DNA of 7,862 bases from Burkholderiaceae bacterium (GCA_019752915.1 JAIELO010000377.1:1-7862); one strand, 5' to 3'; positions 1-7,666 are shown, numbered from the stretch's first letter. Translations and numbers: made by a program. Notes: generated by a model not told the origin, from the letters alone.

Positions 1-237
1 AAGATCAGCTTCGAGTTCGAAGAGCGCAAAGCCAAGGCGCCCGCCAAAGGCAAAGCGGCGGCAGCGGCCAAGGTAGATGAGGCCGGCGAAGAAGGTGCGG
101 CACCGGCCAAAAAGCCAGCCGCCAAGAAAGCCGCGCCAGCGAAAGCGGCGGCAGCCAAAAAGCCGGCGGCCAAGAAGCCAGCGGCGAAAAAGCCAGCCGT
201 GAAGAAAGCCCCCGCCAAGAAGGCTGCGGCGGAATAA
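1..237 (+). CDS. topB: DNA topoisomerase (type IA), C-terminal end, probably topoisomerase III
   Basis: Only the last 78 codons are present, entering in frame 1 and ending with TAA at 235-237. The first residues, KISFEFEERKAK, match the end of the last C-terminal repeat of bacterial topoisomerase III, where a strand of the form 'GKxxFEF' is typical. The rest is a low-complexity tail rich in Lys, Ala and Pro, built from units such as AKKPA and KKAPAKKA. Such basic tails are common on betaproteobacterial type IA topoisomerases and probably bind DNA without sequence specificity. The enzyme family relaxes and decatenates DNA by passing a strand through a transient single-strand break. The catalytic domains lie outside the window, so topoisomerase I (topA) cannot be excluded. 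A strong terminator follows within about 20 bp, so this is the end of its transcription unit. Confidence 0.6.
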   Translation, partial: KISFEFEERKAKAPAKGKAAAAAKVDEAGEEGAAPAKKPAAKKAAPAKAAAAKKPAAKKPAAKKPAVKKAPAKKAAAE

Positions 238-254
238 ATCGCTGGCACTGCAAT

Positions 255-287
255 AAAAAAACGGAACCCGCGGGTTCCGTTTTTTTT
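255..287. terminator. Bidirectional rho-independent terminator
   Basis: This is a near-perfect palindrome. Seven A residues (255-261) lead into ACGGAACC, a CGCG centre and GGTTCCGT, followed by a T run (280-287). The stem is 8 bp plus the flanking A/T pairs. Read on the plus strand, it ends the topoisomerase gene whose stop is at 237. Read on the minus strand, it ends the oxidoreductase gene whose stop lies only a few bases away at 291-293. The A and T tracts on both sides give a U-run in either direction, the classic design between convergent genes. Confidence 0.93.
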
Positions 288-290
288 GCC

Positions 291-1316
291 TTATGCGCGC
301 ACCAGCAGTTTGCCGCGATGTTCGCCGTTGAATAATCCCTCCAATGCGGCGGGCAATTGTGCGAAGCCGTCGAGGATGGTTTCTTCGTAGACGATCTCGC
401 CGGCGCGTACCCATGGCCCCACCACTGCCAGCATTTCATCCATGCGGTGCAGGTAGTCGCGTGCCAGCACACCCTGCATGGTGGCGCGCTGGTAGAGCAG
501 ATGGTGCAGCAGACGCGGCCCCGGTGGCGGCGTTTCCAGTCCGCCGCTGTACTGGCTGATCTGTCCGCAGATGACGATGCGGGCGCGGCGCTTAATCCGT
601 GGCAGCACCGCGTCGGTGATCATGCCGCCGGTATTGTCGAAGTAGACATCGACGCCGCCAGTGAGGCGCTGGATTTCCGCACCTAGAGCGTCGGCATCGG
701 TATAGGCGCGGTAGTCGAGCGCCCAGTCCGCGCCCAGCGTGTCGCGCAGCCAGTCGCACTTGGCGCTGCCGCCGGCAATGCCGAGCACACGGGCGCCGTG
801 ACGTTTGGCGAATTGCACCACCAGCGAGCCGACCGCGCCGGCTGCTGCCGAGACCACCACCACATCACCGGCGTGCGGCCGGCCCGCTTCCGTCAGGCCG
901 AACCATGCGGTGCGTCCCGGCATGCCCAGCACACCGAGCGCGGTCGAGACGGGCGCCAGTGTGGCATCGATAGCCTGCAAGGCGCTGGCGTGCACCCGTG
1001 CATGGCTCTGCCAGCCTGTATAGCTGCGCACCCAGTCACCGGCGCGGTAACCGGGCGCATTCGAGGCCAGTACCTGCGCCACCACCCCGCCTTGTTGCAC
1101 GGTGTCGAGGGGATGGGCGTCGCGGTCGTACGTCGGCTGGCTGGACTGGCCGATGCGCATATACGGATCGACGCTGAAATAGCGGCCGGCGATGAGTACC
1201 TCGTCGGTGCCCAGCGTGGTCGACAGGGCTTGTTCGACCAGTTCATAGTGGTCGGCGCTGATCTGGCCGAGCGGTTGCCGGCGGTAGATCCATTGTTGTT
1301 GGGTGATAGTTGTCAT
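291..1316 (-). CDS. NADP-dependent medium-chain oxidoreductase (zinc-less, CurA/YncB/leukotriene-B4-dehydrogenase-like)
   Basis: The product is 341 residues, the usual length for this zinc-less MDR family, whose members reduce the C=C bond of alpha,beta-unsaturated ketones and aldehydes with NADPH in the cytoplasm. An N-terminal GroES-like domain covers roughly residues 1-125 and includes VDPYMRI (49-55) and GYRAGDWV (89-96). The Rossmann domain has the nucleotide-binding loop SAAAGAVGS (156-164), then GGSAKCDWL (182-190), the VYFDNTGG motif (224-231) and a closing GEHRGKLLV (331-339). No zinc-ligand cysteines of alcohol dehydrogenases are visible. I chose the ATG at 1316 because MTTITQQQW matches the usual beginning of the family. 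The reading frame is open to a TTG at 1355, but that extension is not family-like. No strong ribosome site precedes the ATG. The gene is divergent from a LysR regulator, its probable controller. The physiological substrate is unknown. Confidence 0.9.
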   Translation of the reverse strand: MTTITQQQWIYRRQPLGQISADHYELVEQALSTTLGTDEVLIAGRYFSVDPYMRIGQSSQPTYDRDAHPLDTVQQGGVVAQVLASNAPGYRAGDWVRSYTGWQSHARVHASALQAIDATLAPVSTALGVLGMPGRTAWFGLTEAGRPHAGDVVVVSAAAGAVGSLVVQFAKRHGARVLGIAGGSAKCDWLRDTLGADWALDYRAYTDADALGAEIQRLTGGVDVYFDNTGGMITDAVLPRIKRRARIVICGQISQYSGGLETPPPGPRLLHHLLYQRATMQGVLARDYLHRMDEMLAVVGPWVRAGEIVYEETILDGFAQLPAALEGLFNGEHRGKLLVRA

Positions 1317-1337
1317 GCAGCGATGGTATGATGGCTG

Positions 1338-1377
1338 TCGTATCCAGTAAAGCAACTAATATTCACTTTTCGTATCC
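1338..1377. repeat. Pair of 8-bp direct repeats, candidate regulator binding sites
   Basis: The octamer TCGTATCC occurs exactly at 1338-1345 and again at 1370-1377, so the copies start 32 bp apart, about three helical turns. Both lie in the 73-bp gap between the divergent oxidoreductase and LysR genes and flank the A/T-rich core around 1346-1369. Two copies on the same DNA face would suit a multimeric regulator, and LysR proteins usually act as tetramers at divergent promoters. The repeat is direct rather than the inverted T-N11-A form classical for LysR boxes, so binding by the neighbouring regulator is inference. Confidence 0.45.
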
Positions 1378-1383
1378 CGTTAA
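1356..1383 (-). promoter_or_regulatory. Candidate sigma70 promoter of the oxidoreductase gene
   Basis: Reading the minus strand, TTAACG (1383-1378, four of six matches to TTGACA) is followed after 16 bp by TATTAG (1361-1356, four of six matches to TATAAT). Transcription would begin near 1349, leaving about 30 bases before the ATG at 1316. One copy of the TCGTATCC repeat sits in the spacer and the other just after the predicted start, which would allow direct regulation. The match is moderate and other placements are possible. On the plus strand, TAATAT at 1357-1362 could serve as a -10 for the LysR gene, but no good -35 accompanies it. Confidence 0.35.
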
Positions 1384-1389
1384 GACATT

Positions 1390-2346
1390 ATGAATCTGCC
1401 CGATCTGCGCGTGTTTGTCTGTGCCAGCCGCCTGCCGACGCTGGGGGCTGCGGCGCAAGCCCTGCATCTGACACCTTCGGCAGTCTCCAAGGCGTTGCGG
1501 CGGCTCGAGGAAAGCCTGGGGCACGCGCTGTTTGACCGTAGCGGCAAGCAGTTGGTGCTCAACCCGCGCGGCCAGTTGTTGCTGGCCAGGGCGCAGGATT
1601 TGCTGGCGCTGGCGGACCAGACCCGCGCCGACCTGATGGGCGATGGCGCGGCGCTCGATAGCCGCATCGGCGGTCCGGCGATACTGTTATGGCGGCATGC
1701 CGCTGCGATTACGCAGGCATTGCAGAGCTATCCCGCGGCGCGCCAGCAACTGAGTGCGATGTTTGAACAGGACGCGCTGGCGGCGCTGGCACGCGGCGAT
1801 CTGACTGCAGCCATCGTCACCAGCGGCGTGATCGAAGGACGCGGCGGCGCATGGTCGGATGACTGGCAGGTCACGCCGCTGGGCACGGTGACGATGCAGC
1901 TGACGGCATCCGTCCAGCATCCGCTGGTGGCCACGCTGGCGGCAGGGCAGGTGGCCGGTGTTGCTGGTGCTGTCGGCACGCTGCAGGCCAGTAGCGCCGA
2001 GGTACTGGCGCACGATTTCGTCTGTCCGCAGCGCTCGCTGTTCGCTGGTGTGGTGGGGGGCGCCTACGCCGATGGCTGGCGCGATGATCAACTGCCGCGC
2101 AAGATCCGCTACTGGACCGATGATCTGCAGTTGCTGATGGCGCTGGTAAAAGCCGGACAGGCGCTGGCCTATCTGCCCGATAGCGCGCTCGATGATCCGG
2201 CGCTGCGCCGCATACAGGTGAGCGATTGCGGCTTTGTCTGTTGCGTCGAGGTGGTGCTGGTCTGGCCGCGCGAGCGCGCCGGTTACTGGCAGCAGCAACT
2301 GGCCACTATCCTGGCTGCCAGCGTGACCCCGCGCGTGGCTGGCTAA
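1390..2346 (+). CDS. LysR-family transcriptional regulator
   Basis: The product is 318 residues, of typical LysR length. Residues 1-60 form the winged helix-turn-helix: LPDLRVFV, then GAAAQALHLTPSAVSKAL (19-36) and RRLEESLGHALFDRSG (37-52), all diagnostic of the family. A linker helix rich in Leu and Ala follows (about 60-85). The rest (about 90-310) is the periplasmic-binding-protein-like effector domain, with the late signature ALAYLPDSAL near 262-271. The start ATG at 1390 gives the standard N-terminus; the upstream Shine-Dalgarno is poor. The gene is divergent from the oxidoreductase, the normal arrangement for a LysR protein that controls its neighbour and itself. The effector cannot be predicted. 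It converges on the next operon with only about 49 bp between, and no terminator is evident there. Confidence 0.92.
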   Translation: MNLPDLRVFVCASRLPTLGAAAQALHLTPSAVSKALRRLEESLGHALFDRSGKQLVLNPRGQLLLARAQDLLALADQTRADLMGDGAALDSRIGGPAILLWRHAAAITQALQSYPAARQQLSAMFEQDALAALARGDLTAAIVTSGVIEGRGGAWSDDWQVTPLGTVTMQLTASVQHPLVATLAAGQVAGVAGAVGTLQASSAEVLAHDFVCPQRSLFAGVVGGAYADGWRDDQLPRKIRYWTDDLQLLMALVKAGQALAYLPDSALDDPALRRIQVSDCGFVCCVEVVLVWPRERAGYWQQQLATILAASVTPRVAG

Positions 2347-2395
2347 GGCAAACCAATCAGCGCAGTCATTGCTGCTAACGGGGCGGCGCAGCGAC

Positions 2396-5300
2396 TCACT
2401 GGGTCAGCAATTCGACGTTGATCAGGTTGTCGCGCGGCTTGCGGTCGATCAGTTTGTTGTCGGGGTCGATGCCGGCTTTGGCAGGGCGCCCGGCGACAAT
2501 CACGGTGTACAGATTGTCCTTGTGGGTGATCAGCTTGCGCTCGCGATACAGGCTGTTGCCGTCCTTGTCGTCGATGCCGATCTCGATCCAGTCGCGCAGC
2601 AGCATGTCCATTTCCGCACCCTGTTCGTCGGCGCGCACTTTGGCGGCGCTGACGCTGAGGGCGACTTCATAGCGGCCATCGGCCAGCCGGCGCGCGCTGG
2701 CCGAGACCGCGTGGTTTTCATACAGCACGATGTGGTTGAACACGTCGTCGATCAGGTAGGCGTAGTCCGGCGGCGTAATCTTGCGCAGCGCATCGATCAG
2801 CACCGTGACCGAGGGATAGGGGCCGCTGCGCAGGCCATATTGCAGCAGCACTTCTTTCAGGGCAGCGTTGATGCGCGCTTCGCCGATCGCTTCCTGTAGC
2901 TGGTACATCGCCAGACTGCCTTTGCGGTACTGGATGTAATCCTGATTCTCATTGTCGGCCAGTGCCAGTTCTTTCTTGCGTTCCAGCGCACGCCCCATCA
3001 GATATTGCTCGAGATCGTAGCGCAGGAAACGGCGCATCTTGTCGGCGCCGAAGGCCTTCTTCATCACCATCAGGGCGGAGTATTCGGCCAGCGTTTCACT
3101 GAGTACCGTGCCGCCGCGCGTGTTGCCGCCCACCAGCTGGTGGCCCCACCACTGGTGCGCCACTTCATGCGCGGTGATGTAGAACGGGTAATCGATATCT
3201 TTGACATTGCGGTCGTTGACCTTGGCGATGAAACCCAGCGCTTCCGAATAGGGAATCGTGGTCGGCAGCGACTGGGCATACGCGGCGTAGCGGGGAAATT
3301 CGACGATGCGCACCAGCTTGTTCTGATAGGGGCCGAAATTGCGCGTGTAGTAGTCGAGCGATTCCTTGATGCCCTGATTCATCCGCTCCAGATTGTAGTT
3401 ATGCTCGGGGTGGTAATACAGTTCGATGCTGACGTCCTGCCACCAGTCGCGCTTGACCTGATAGCGCGCCGACTGGAAGGCGTACAGATTCAGCATCGGC
3501 TGTTCCATTTTGTAGTGGTAGTAGTGGCGATCCTTGGCGCGCCATTCCTTGACCAGCGTACCGGGTGCGATGGCGATCTGGTCGGCACTGGTGCTGACGG
3601 TGGCATCGAAGCTGATCCAGTCGGCATCGTTGCTCAGCGCATTATTCGCCAGCCCGCTCGGGTCGTCGCGTGGCGGCAGTTTTTCGCGCGCTGGCAAGTC
3701 GTGTTTCTTGCGATCACCGGCATCCTGCAATTCCAGCGCGGGCTGGTAGCCGATGCGTGGCATCACGTCGTTGTTGAAGAACGTGCCATTGCCGATCACC
3801 GGGGTGTCGCTGCCCATGCCGAGGATGCCGCGTGGCCGGTAGCTGGTCTCGAAGTCCATGCCGAGCTGCTCGCCCGGTGCCAGTGGGGTTACCAGCTTGT
3901 AGCTGTAGAAGCCGCGCAGCGTGTCCTGCAATCCGTTGCGGGCGGGCGCGCTGAAGCGTACGTTGAAGGCGCTGCTCAGTGGATCCTGATACAGCATCAC
4001 GTCGGTAATCGGCTGGCTGGTTTTGTTCTGCAGCAGATAGTGGCCTTTGATGCCCAGGCTGCGCTGCACCGGTTCGATGGCGACATCGAGGCGTACCGAC
4101 ACAATGCGTGCCTGCGGCAGATCGCGGTACTGGCGGTACAGGCGTTCGTAGCTGGCGCGCTCGGCATCTTTCTGGAAGGCCGAGGCGTAGCGGTTGGCGA
4201 TATGGGTGTTATAGAACACCACGGCGCCTGCGCCGGCAAAGATCAGCAGTCCGGCCATGAAGCTGAGCAGGGTCGGGGCGCTCAGCCCTTGCCGTGCCAG
4301 TTGCAGCCGTTGCGACCAGCTGTGCTCGGTGCCACGCGACCAGAACAGCAGCGACAGCACCACCAGCATCAGCGCGGCGCCAGCCCAGTACAGTTCGAAC
4401 CAGCGCTCGCGCGGCAGGAAGTGGCCATAGCCGTTCATGGCGGAGTACACCAGACTCGGCACGTTGCCGAATATTAGCATCGGGTTGTCGATGCCCAGCG
4501 AAGTGCCGGCGATGCTGAACAGGTAGTACACCACCATCACGAAGTAGGCCATGTAGCGCTGGTTGATCAGCACTTGCAGGGCAATTGCCAGTACCGCCGA
4601 CAGCGCATAGCCGGGCAGCAGGAGGCCGAACAGGTGCTGGAAGTATAGCCCCGGTTCGAGGATGAAATAGCCTTTGGCAATCTGGATGCTCATGCCGCAC
4701 AGCATGACGACCAGCATCAGCAAGGCTTGCAGGCCGATCAGTGCCAGCAGCTTGGACAGCAGCGGCAGCCAGTTCGGCAGCGGCAGGGCGTCGAGCATCT
4801 GGCTGATGCGCGCTTCGCGTTCGCGCCACACCAGTTCACCGGCGTAAAAGGTGGTGACCACGAACATGAACAGAGCAAAGGTTTCCGAGATCGATTCCAG
4901 TACCAGATAAGTCACCGGATAGGTGGGTGTGCCATAGATGGCGCCCAGTTCCAGTGCGCTGGCGTACATCATCAGTACGCCGGCCAGAACGATCGCCAGA
5001 AAATAGATGTTCTTGGTGGATTCGCGCAGGTTCAGCCAGCTCATCTTGCACAGCAGCAGGGCCAGATTGCGGTGGGCAAAATCGGGTTCCTGACGGGTCT
5101 GTATCGCCTTGCTGCTCAGTTGCTGAGCGGGTTCGCTGTCGCTGCGTGGACGGCCGCTATCGATGCTGGCAAGGAAGTTGAAACGCCAGTAGCCAGCCAG
5201 CAGGCCGATGATGGCGAACGAGCACCACATCAGGCGGTTCACCAGATACACGCCTTCCGGCCAGAACGGCCGGGTGTTGCGTTCGATGATGGGCCAGTAC

Positions 5301-5968
5301 TCGGTGACCCGTGCCACTGCCGTGGTGCCGAACGGGTCGATCAGGGCGGCCAGAGTTTTATAATCGAGGTCGCGCGCCAGACCGGGGGCCACCAGATAGG
5401 CGACCAGCATCACCACGCTGGAAATGTAGACCGGCAGCATGCGCCGGCTGAGCGCGGCCAGCATGAAGAACACGGCGCCGAAAATCAGGATGTTGGGCAG
5501 GATCACCAGCAGATACGGGATCAGGTAGGCCAGCAGATCGGGATCACCAAGCTTGCCTGCATCGACGCCGGGCAGGTAGCGCCCCAGCCACGCACCGAGC
5601 ACGATGCTGCTGAAAATCACCGCCAGCGTCAGGTAGGCGCCGAAAAAGCGGCCGAACATATACTGGGCCTTGCTGATCGGCGCACTGAAGAAGAAGTGCT
5701 GCATGCCGTATTCGAAGTCCTGCTGCACGGAGCGCCCCATCATGGCGGCGATGATCACCATGCCGAACGAACCCAGATAGCTGGCGGTCAGCATCAGCGA
5801 GCGTGGGGAATCGATCAGCTGGCTGCCGAAGCTGACGGACGCCTGCTTGAAGGCGCCGCCGGCGGCGGCCATCCACAGCAGGGCGAGTGCCAGAAAACCG
5901 GCGAAATACACCCAGGTCGAGAGCAGCTTGAGGCGCTGGCGGGCTTCAAAAGAGGCGATGGCGAACAT
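2396..5968 (-). CDS. ABC-2-type permease fused to a periplasmic M1-family zinc peptidase domain
   Basis: The protein has 1190 residues. The N-terminal part contains 13 hydrophobic segments by eye: about 19-37, 57-77, 108-129, 146-172, 178-196, 245-262, then 320-338, 357-377, 404-426, 442-468, 471-492, 525-543 and 566-586. This is two six-helix ABC-2-like halves joined by a polar cytoplasmic linker (about 265-318), plus one extra helix. Basic residues lie on the side that puts the N-terminus inside, so the region after 586 is predicted to be periplasmic. Residues about 600-1090 are an M1 gluzincin domain with HEVAH at 934-938, Glu958 in LSETLAEY as third zinc ligand and the catalytic-type Tyr1014 in YRKG. 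The usual GXMEN exopeptidase motif is absent; FPRYAAYAQ (891-899) lies where it would be expected. A beta-rich tail ends the protein. AGGA at 5975-5978 precedes the ATG by 6 bp, and the partner ATPase gene ends 12 bp upstream. Substrate and direction of transport are unknown. Confidence 0.88.
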   Translation of the reverse strand: MFAIASFEARQRLKLLSTWVYFAGFLALALLWMAAAGGAFKQASVSFGSQLIDSPRSLMLTASYLGSFGMVIIAAMMGRSVQQDFEYGMQHFFFSAPISKAQYMFGRFFGAYLTLAVIFSSIVLGAWLGRYLPGVDAGKLGDPDLLAYLIPYLLVILPNILIFGAVFFMLAALSRRMLPVYISSVVMLVAYLVAPGLARDLDYKTLAALIDPFGTTAVARVTEYWPIIERNTRPFWPEGVYLVNRLMWCSFAIIGLLAGYWRFNFLASIDSGRPRSDSEPAQQLSSKAIQTRQEPDFAHRNLALLLCKMSWLNLRESTKNIYFLAIVLAGVLMMYASALELGAIYGTPTYPVTYLVLESISETFALFMFVVTTFYAGELVWREREARISQMLDALPLPNWLPLLSKLLALIGLQALLMLVVMLCGMSIQIAKGYFILEPGLYFQHLFGLLLPGYALSAVLAIALQVLINQRYMAYFVMVVYYLFSIAGTSLGIDNPMLIFGNVPSLVYSAMNGYGHFLPRERWFELYWAGAALMLVVLSLLFWSRGTEHSWSQRLQLARQGLSAPTLLSFMAGLLIFAGAGAVVFYNTHIANRYASAFQKDAERASYERLYRQYRDLPQARIVSVRLDVAIEPVQRSLGIKGHYLLQNKTSQPITDVMLYQDPLSSAFNVRFSAPARNGLQDTLRGFYSYKLVTPLAPGEQLGMDFETSYRPRGILGMGSDTPVIGNGTFFNNDVMPRIGYQPALELQDAGDRKKHDLPAREKLPPRDDPSGLANNALSNDADWISFDATVSTSADQIAIAPGTLVKEWRAKDRHYYHYKMEQPMLNLYAFQSARYQVKRDWWQDVSIELYYHPEHNYNLERMNQGIKESLDYYTRNFGPYQNKLVRIVEFPRYAAYAQSLPTTIPYSEALGFIAKVNDRNVKDIDYPFYITAHEVAHQWWGHQLVGGNTRGGTVLSETLAEYSALMVMKKAFGADKMRRFLRYDLEQYLMGRALERKKELALADNENQDYIQYRKGSLAMYQLQEAIGEARINAALKEVLLQYGLRSGPYPSVTVLIDALRKITPPDYAYLIDDVFNHIVLYENHAVSASARRLADGRYEVALSVSAAKVRADEQGAEMDMLLRDWIEIGIDDKDGNSLYRERKLITHKDNLYTVIVAGRPAKAGIDPDNKLIDRKPRDNLINVELLTQ

Positions 5969-5980
5969 GCGGGATCCTGA

Positions 5981-6874
5981 CTAGCGGCACTGGCTGTCGG
6001 CCTGATGGCGGCCGGCAATGGTGGCGAAATACACGTCTTCCAGGTCGCCGATGGCTTCTTCGAAGCCATCACCGGGATCGTTTTCGCTGTAGACGTGGAT
6101 CAGGGTGCGACCCGACAGCAGGCGCGAGGAAATCACCGGATGGCGCAGCTGGAAGGAGGGCAGGTCCGGTTTGTCGATGAAACGGGCCCAGATTTTGTCG
6201 CTGACTTCGTGGATCAGTTGCTGGGTCGGGCCGCACAGCAGCAGATGGCCTTGGTTGATGATGGCCATGTTGGCGCACAGGTCGGCGACGTCGCTGACGA
6301 TGTGGGTCGACAGGATCACGGTCTTGTCTTCGCCGATGTCGGACAGCAGGTTGTGGAAGCGCACGCGCTCCTGCGGGTCGAGGCCGGCGGTCGGCTCGTC
6401 GACGATGATCAGCTTGGGATCGCCCAGCAGCGCCTGGGCGATGCCGAAGCGCTGGCGCATGCCGCCGGAAAAACTGCCGAGGCGCTGGTGGCGCACTTCG
6501 AACAGATTGGTTTGCTGCAGCAAACCGTCCACCACTTCGCGGCGCCGGCCGCGCGACGACAGGCCTTTCAGCTCGGCCATGTGGTCGAGTAATTCGTAGG
6601 CCGTCACCTTCGGGTACAGGCCGAAATCCTGCGGCAGATAGCCGAGCAGGCGGCGCACTGCATCTTTTTCATCGAGTACATCTATATCGTCGAGAAACAC
6701 GGAACCGGAATCGCACTCCTGCAGCGTGGCCAGGGTGCGCATCAGCGTGGACTTGCCGGCGCCATTCGGCCCCAGCAAACCAAACATCCCGCTCGGGATA
6801 GTCAGCGAAATATTGTCCAGCGCCACCACGCCATTGGCGTAGGTCTTGGACAGATTGCTGATACGTAATTCCAT
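5981..6874 (-). CDS. ABC transporter ATP-binding protein (ABC-2 type)
   Basis: The product is 297 residues. All nucleotide-binding motifs are intact: Walker A GPNGAGKST (35-43), Q-loop Gln82 in YLPQDFG, signature SGGMRQR (136-142), Walker B LIIVDEP (155-161) with catalytic Glu160, D-loop GLDP (164-167) and switch His191 in STHI. A C-terminal extension of about 90 residues (205-297), as in many drug- or lipid-type ABC-2 exporters, follows. The ATG at 6874 was chosen because AGGAG (6880-6884) lies 5 bp upstream and the protein then begins directly with the first strand, MELRISNLSKTY. A GTG at 6925 would add 17 residues with no family support. It is the first gene of the operon and powers the fused permease-peptidase encoded next. 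It resembles ATPases of the CcmA/NatA-like group; the transported compound cannot be inferred. Confidence 0.93.
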   Translation of the reverse strand: MELRISNLSKTYANGVVALDNISLTIPSGMFGLLGPNGAGKSTLMRTLATLQECDSGSVFLDDIDVLDEKDAVRRLLGYLPQDFGLYPKVTAYELLDHMAELKGLSSRGRRREVVDGLLQQTNLFEVRHQRLGSFSGGMRQRFGIAQALLGDPKLIIVDEPTAGLDPQERVRFHNLLSDIGEDKTVILSTHIVSDVADLCANMAIINQGHLLLCGPTQQLIHEVSDKIWARFIDKPDLPSFQLRHPVISSRLLSGRTLIHVYSENDPGDGFEEAIGDLEDVYFATIAGRHQADSQCR

Positions 6875-6879
6875 GCTTG

Positions 6880-6884
6880 CTCCT
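6880..6884 (-). promoter_or_regulatory. Ribosome binding site of the ABC ATPase gene
   Basis: On the minus strand AGGAG stands 5 bases before the ATG at 6874. It is the best Shine-Dalgarno sequence in the window and decides the start of the ATPase over the upstream in-frame GTG at 6925. Confidence 0.8.
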
Positions 6885-6889
6885 GTGGA

Positions 6890-6907
6890 GGCGCCGGACC
6901 GGGCGCC
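6890..6907 (-). other. Short inverted repeat in the leader of the ABC operon
   Basis: Two copies of the self-complementary hexamer GGCGCC (6890-6895 and 6902-6907) are separated by 6 bases, so the leader RNA could form a 6-bp all-GC hairpin. It would end about 5 bases before the AGGAG ribosome site. It could stabilise the mRNA or influence translation, or it could be a protein-binding site. No T run follows, so it is not a terminator. Chance occurrence in GC-rich DNA is possible. Confidence 0.35.
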
Positions 6908-6943
6908 GTATTTCTGCGTAGACACGCACTTTACACTGATGGC

Positions 6944-6949
6944 ATTGTA
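6944..6949 (-). promoter_or_regulatory. Candidate -10 box for the ABC ATPase/permease-peptidase operon
   Basis: On the minus strand TACAAT matches TATAAT in five of six positions and lies about 70 bases before the ATPase start codon, in the A/T-richest part of the gap. No good -35 hexamer is found at 16-18 bp upstream, so it is a weak proposal or an activator-dependent promoter. Confidence 0.25.
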
Positions 6950-7040
6950 TTGAACTTGTGCGGGATATGACTAGCCAATGCGATAGTCGGTATAAAGTCT
7001 GCGCCAAGCTGCAAAAACTGCCGACTGGACGGTGGGGTGG

Positions 7041-7068
7041 TTGAATAGACAACTTGCCCAATTAATCA
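7041..7068 (+). promoter_or_regulatory. Candidate promoter of the 151-residue unknown gene
   Basis: TTGAAT (7041-7046) is followed after 16 bp by TAATCA (7063-7068), about 85 bases before the chosen ATG. This is the best sigma70-like pair I found on the plus strand of the 280-bp divergent region between the ABC operon and this gene. The rest of that region shows no open gene, repeat or RNA element that I can support. Confidence 0.3.
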
Positions 7069-7154
7069 TACGCGGTTTGCCTCCTGCCTGTGGAAATTCG
7101 GCCACGCTGGTGTGCGGTCATATCCGTGGGGCATCGAATATGGGAAAATGCCGC

Positions 7155-7610
7155 ATGAATCAGGAATTACAAGACAAAATACTGGCCGTGACCCGCTGCG
7201 GCGTGGATCGGCATGAAGCGACCGGATTTTTCCGGGTTGCGCTGGGACTGTATTACCTGTCCGGCCTGATGACCAAGGAAACGCTGGACTTCAAGACGCT
7301 GGACCGGCGCTTCAACCGTTTCATCTATCACAGCATCGGCAAAGGCCACAGCATCACCAGCATCCTGCAGTACATGAGTGGCGAGAAAGTGGTGCCGGTG
7401 CTGGAGTCGCAGCGTTTTTTGCGGGCGTTTGGCGAACACTGTACCGAAGTGCCCGTCGAAAATATTCCATTCCTGCTGGGGCTGAACCTGAGCGTGGCGA
7501 AAGATTTGTCGAAAATTGACGTGCGCGGCCCGGTGGCCGACTACATCGAACGTCAGCGCCAGTTGCGTGAAGCCGCCGAAGCGGCAGCCGCCGCAGCGTC
7601 GTCCGCCTGA
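7155..7610 (+). CDS. Conserved-looking protein of unknown function, 151 residues
   Basis: I do not recognise this family. The protein is soluble, with no signal peptide or membrane helix. Residues 1-130 look globular and mostly helical, with regular hydrophobic spacing (FFRVALGLYYLSGLMT at 25-40; FNRFIYHSIGKGHSIT at 53-68). A charged C-terminal helix about 127-142 (DVRGPVADYIERQRQLREA covers 122-140) ends in an Ala-rich tail. Cysteines at 15 and 96 are isolated, so no metal-binding cluster is apparent. Codon use matches the neighbours, and the long frame with typical third-position GC supports a real gene. The ATG at 7155 is preferred, with GGGA at 7142-7145 upstream. An in-frame ATG at 7140 with GTGGGG about 8 bases upstream would add five residues and is nearly as good. 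It is divergent from the ABC operon and precedes coq7 in the same direction, about 95 bp away. Confidence 0.75.
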   Translation: MNQELQDKILAVTRCGVDRHEATGFFRVALGLYYLSGLMTKETLDFKTLDRRFNRFIYHSIGKGHSITSILQYMSGEKVVPVLESQRFLRAFGEHCTEVPVENIPFLLGLNLSVAKDLSKIDVRGPVADYIERQRQLREAAEAAAAAASSA

Positions 7611-7626
7611 GCGTCGGGCGCCAAAC

Positions 7627-7646
7627 AGCCCACTGCCGGGTGGGCT
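7627..7646 (+). terminator. Stem-loop after the unknown gene, possible weak terminator
   Basis: AGCCCAC (7627-7633) and GTGGGCT (7640-7646) form a perfect 7-bp stem with a 6-base loop, 16 bases after the stop codon. No T run follows on either strand, so intrinsic termination would be inefficient. It may be an RNA 3'-end stabiliser or mark a rho-dependent end. Confidence 0.35.
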
Positions 7647-7666
7647 AACGGGGAAAATCAGGCCAT

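Noticed and set aside
798..1331. Plus-strand open frame opposite the oxidoreductase
   Set aside because: The minus-strand frame contains clear NADP-binding and family motifs. The opposite frame shows no recognisable domain and is an antisense shadow.
1687..2298. Minus-strand open frame opposite the LysR gene
   Set aside because: It lies wholly within a well-supported LysR gene and shows no recognisable motif.
2347..2395. Possible terminator between the convergent LysR and permease-peptidase genes
   Set aside because: Only 4-5 bp stems such as GCAG/CTGC or GCTGC/GCAGC can be drawn and there is no T run on either strand.
3005..5980. Two long plus-strand open frames (3005-4477 and 4727-5980) opposite the permease-peptidase gene
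   Set aside because: They mirror the coding strand of a clearly recognisable protein. Their translations are rich in His, Gln, Arg, Ala and Val without domain motifs, as expected for antisense frames in GC-rich DNA.
6005..6592. Plus-strand open frame opposite the ABC ATPase
   Set aside because: The opposite strand carries every ATPase motif. This frame is compositionally an antisense shadow.
6875..7154. Riboswitch or small RNA gene in the 280-bp divergent region
   Set aside because: Apart from one short GC hairpin and weak promoter-like hexamers, no conserved RNA motif or terminator-bounded transcript could be recognised.
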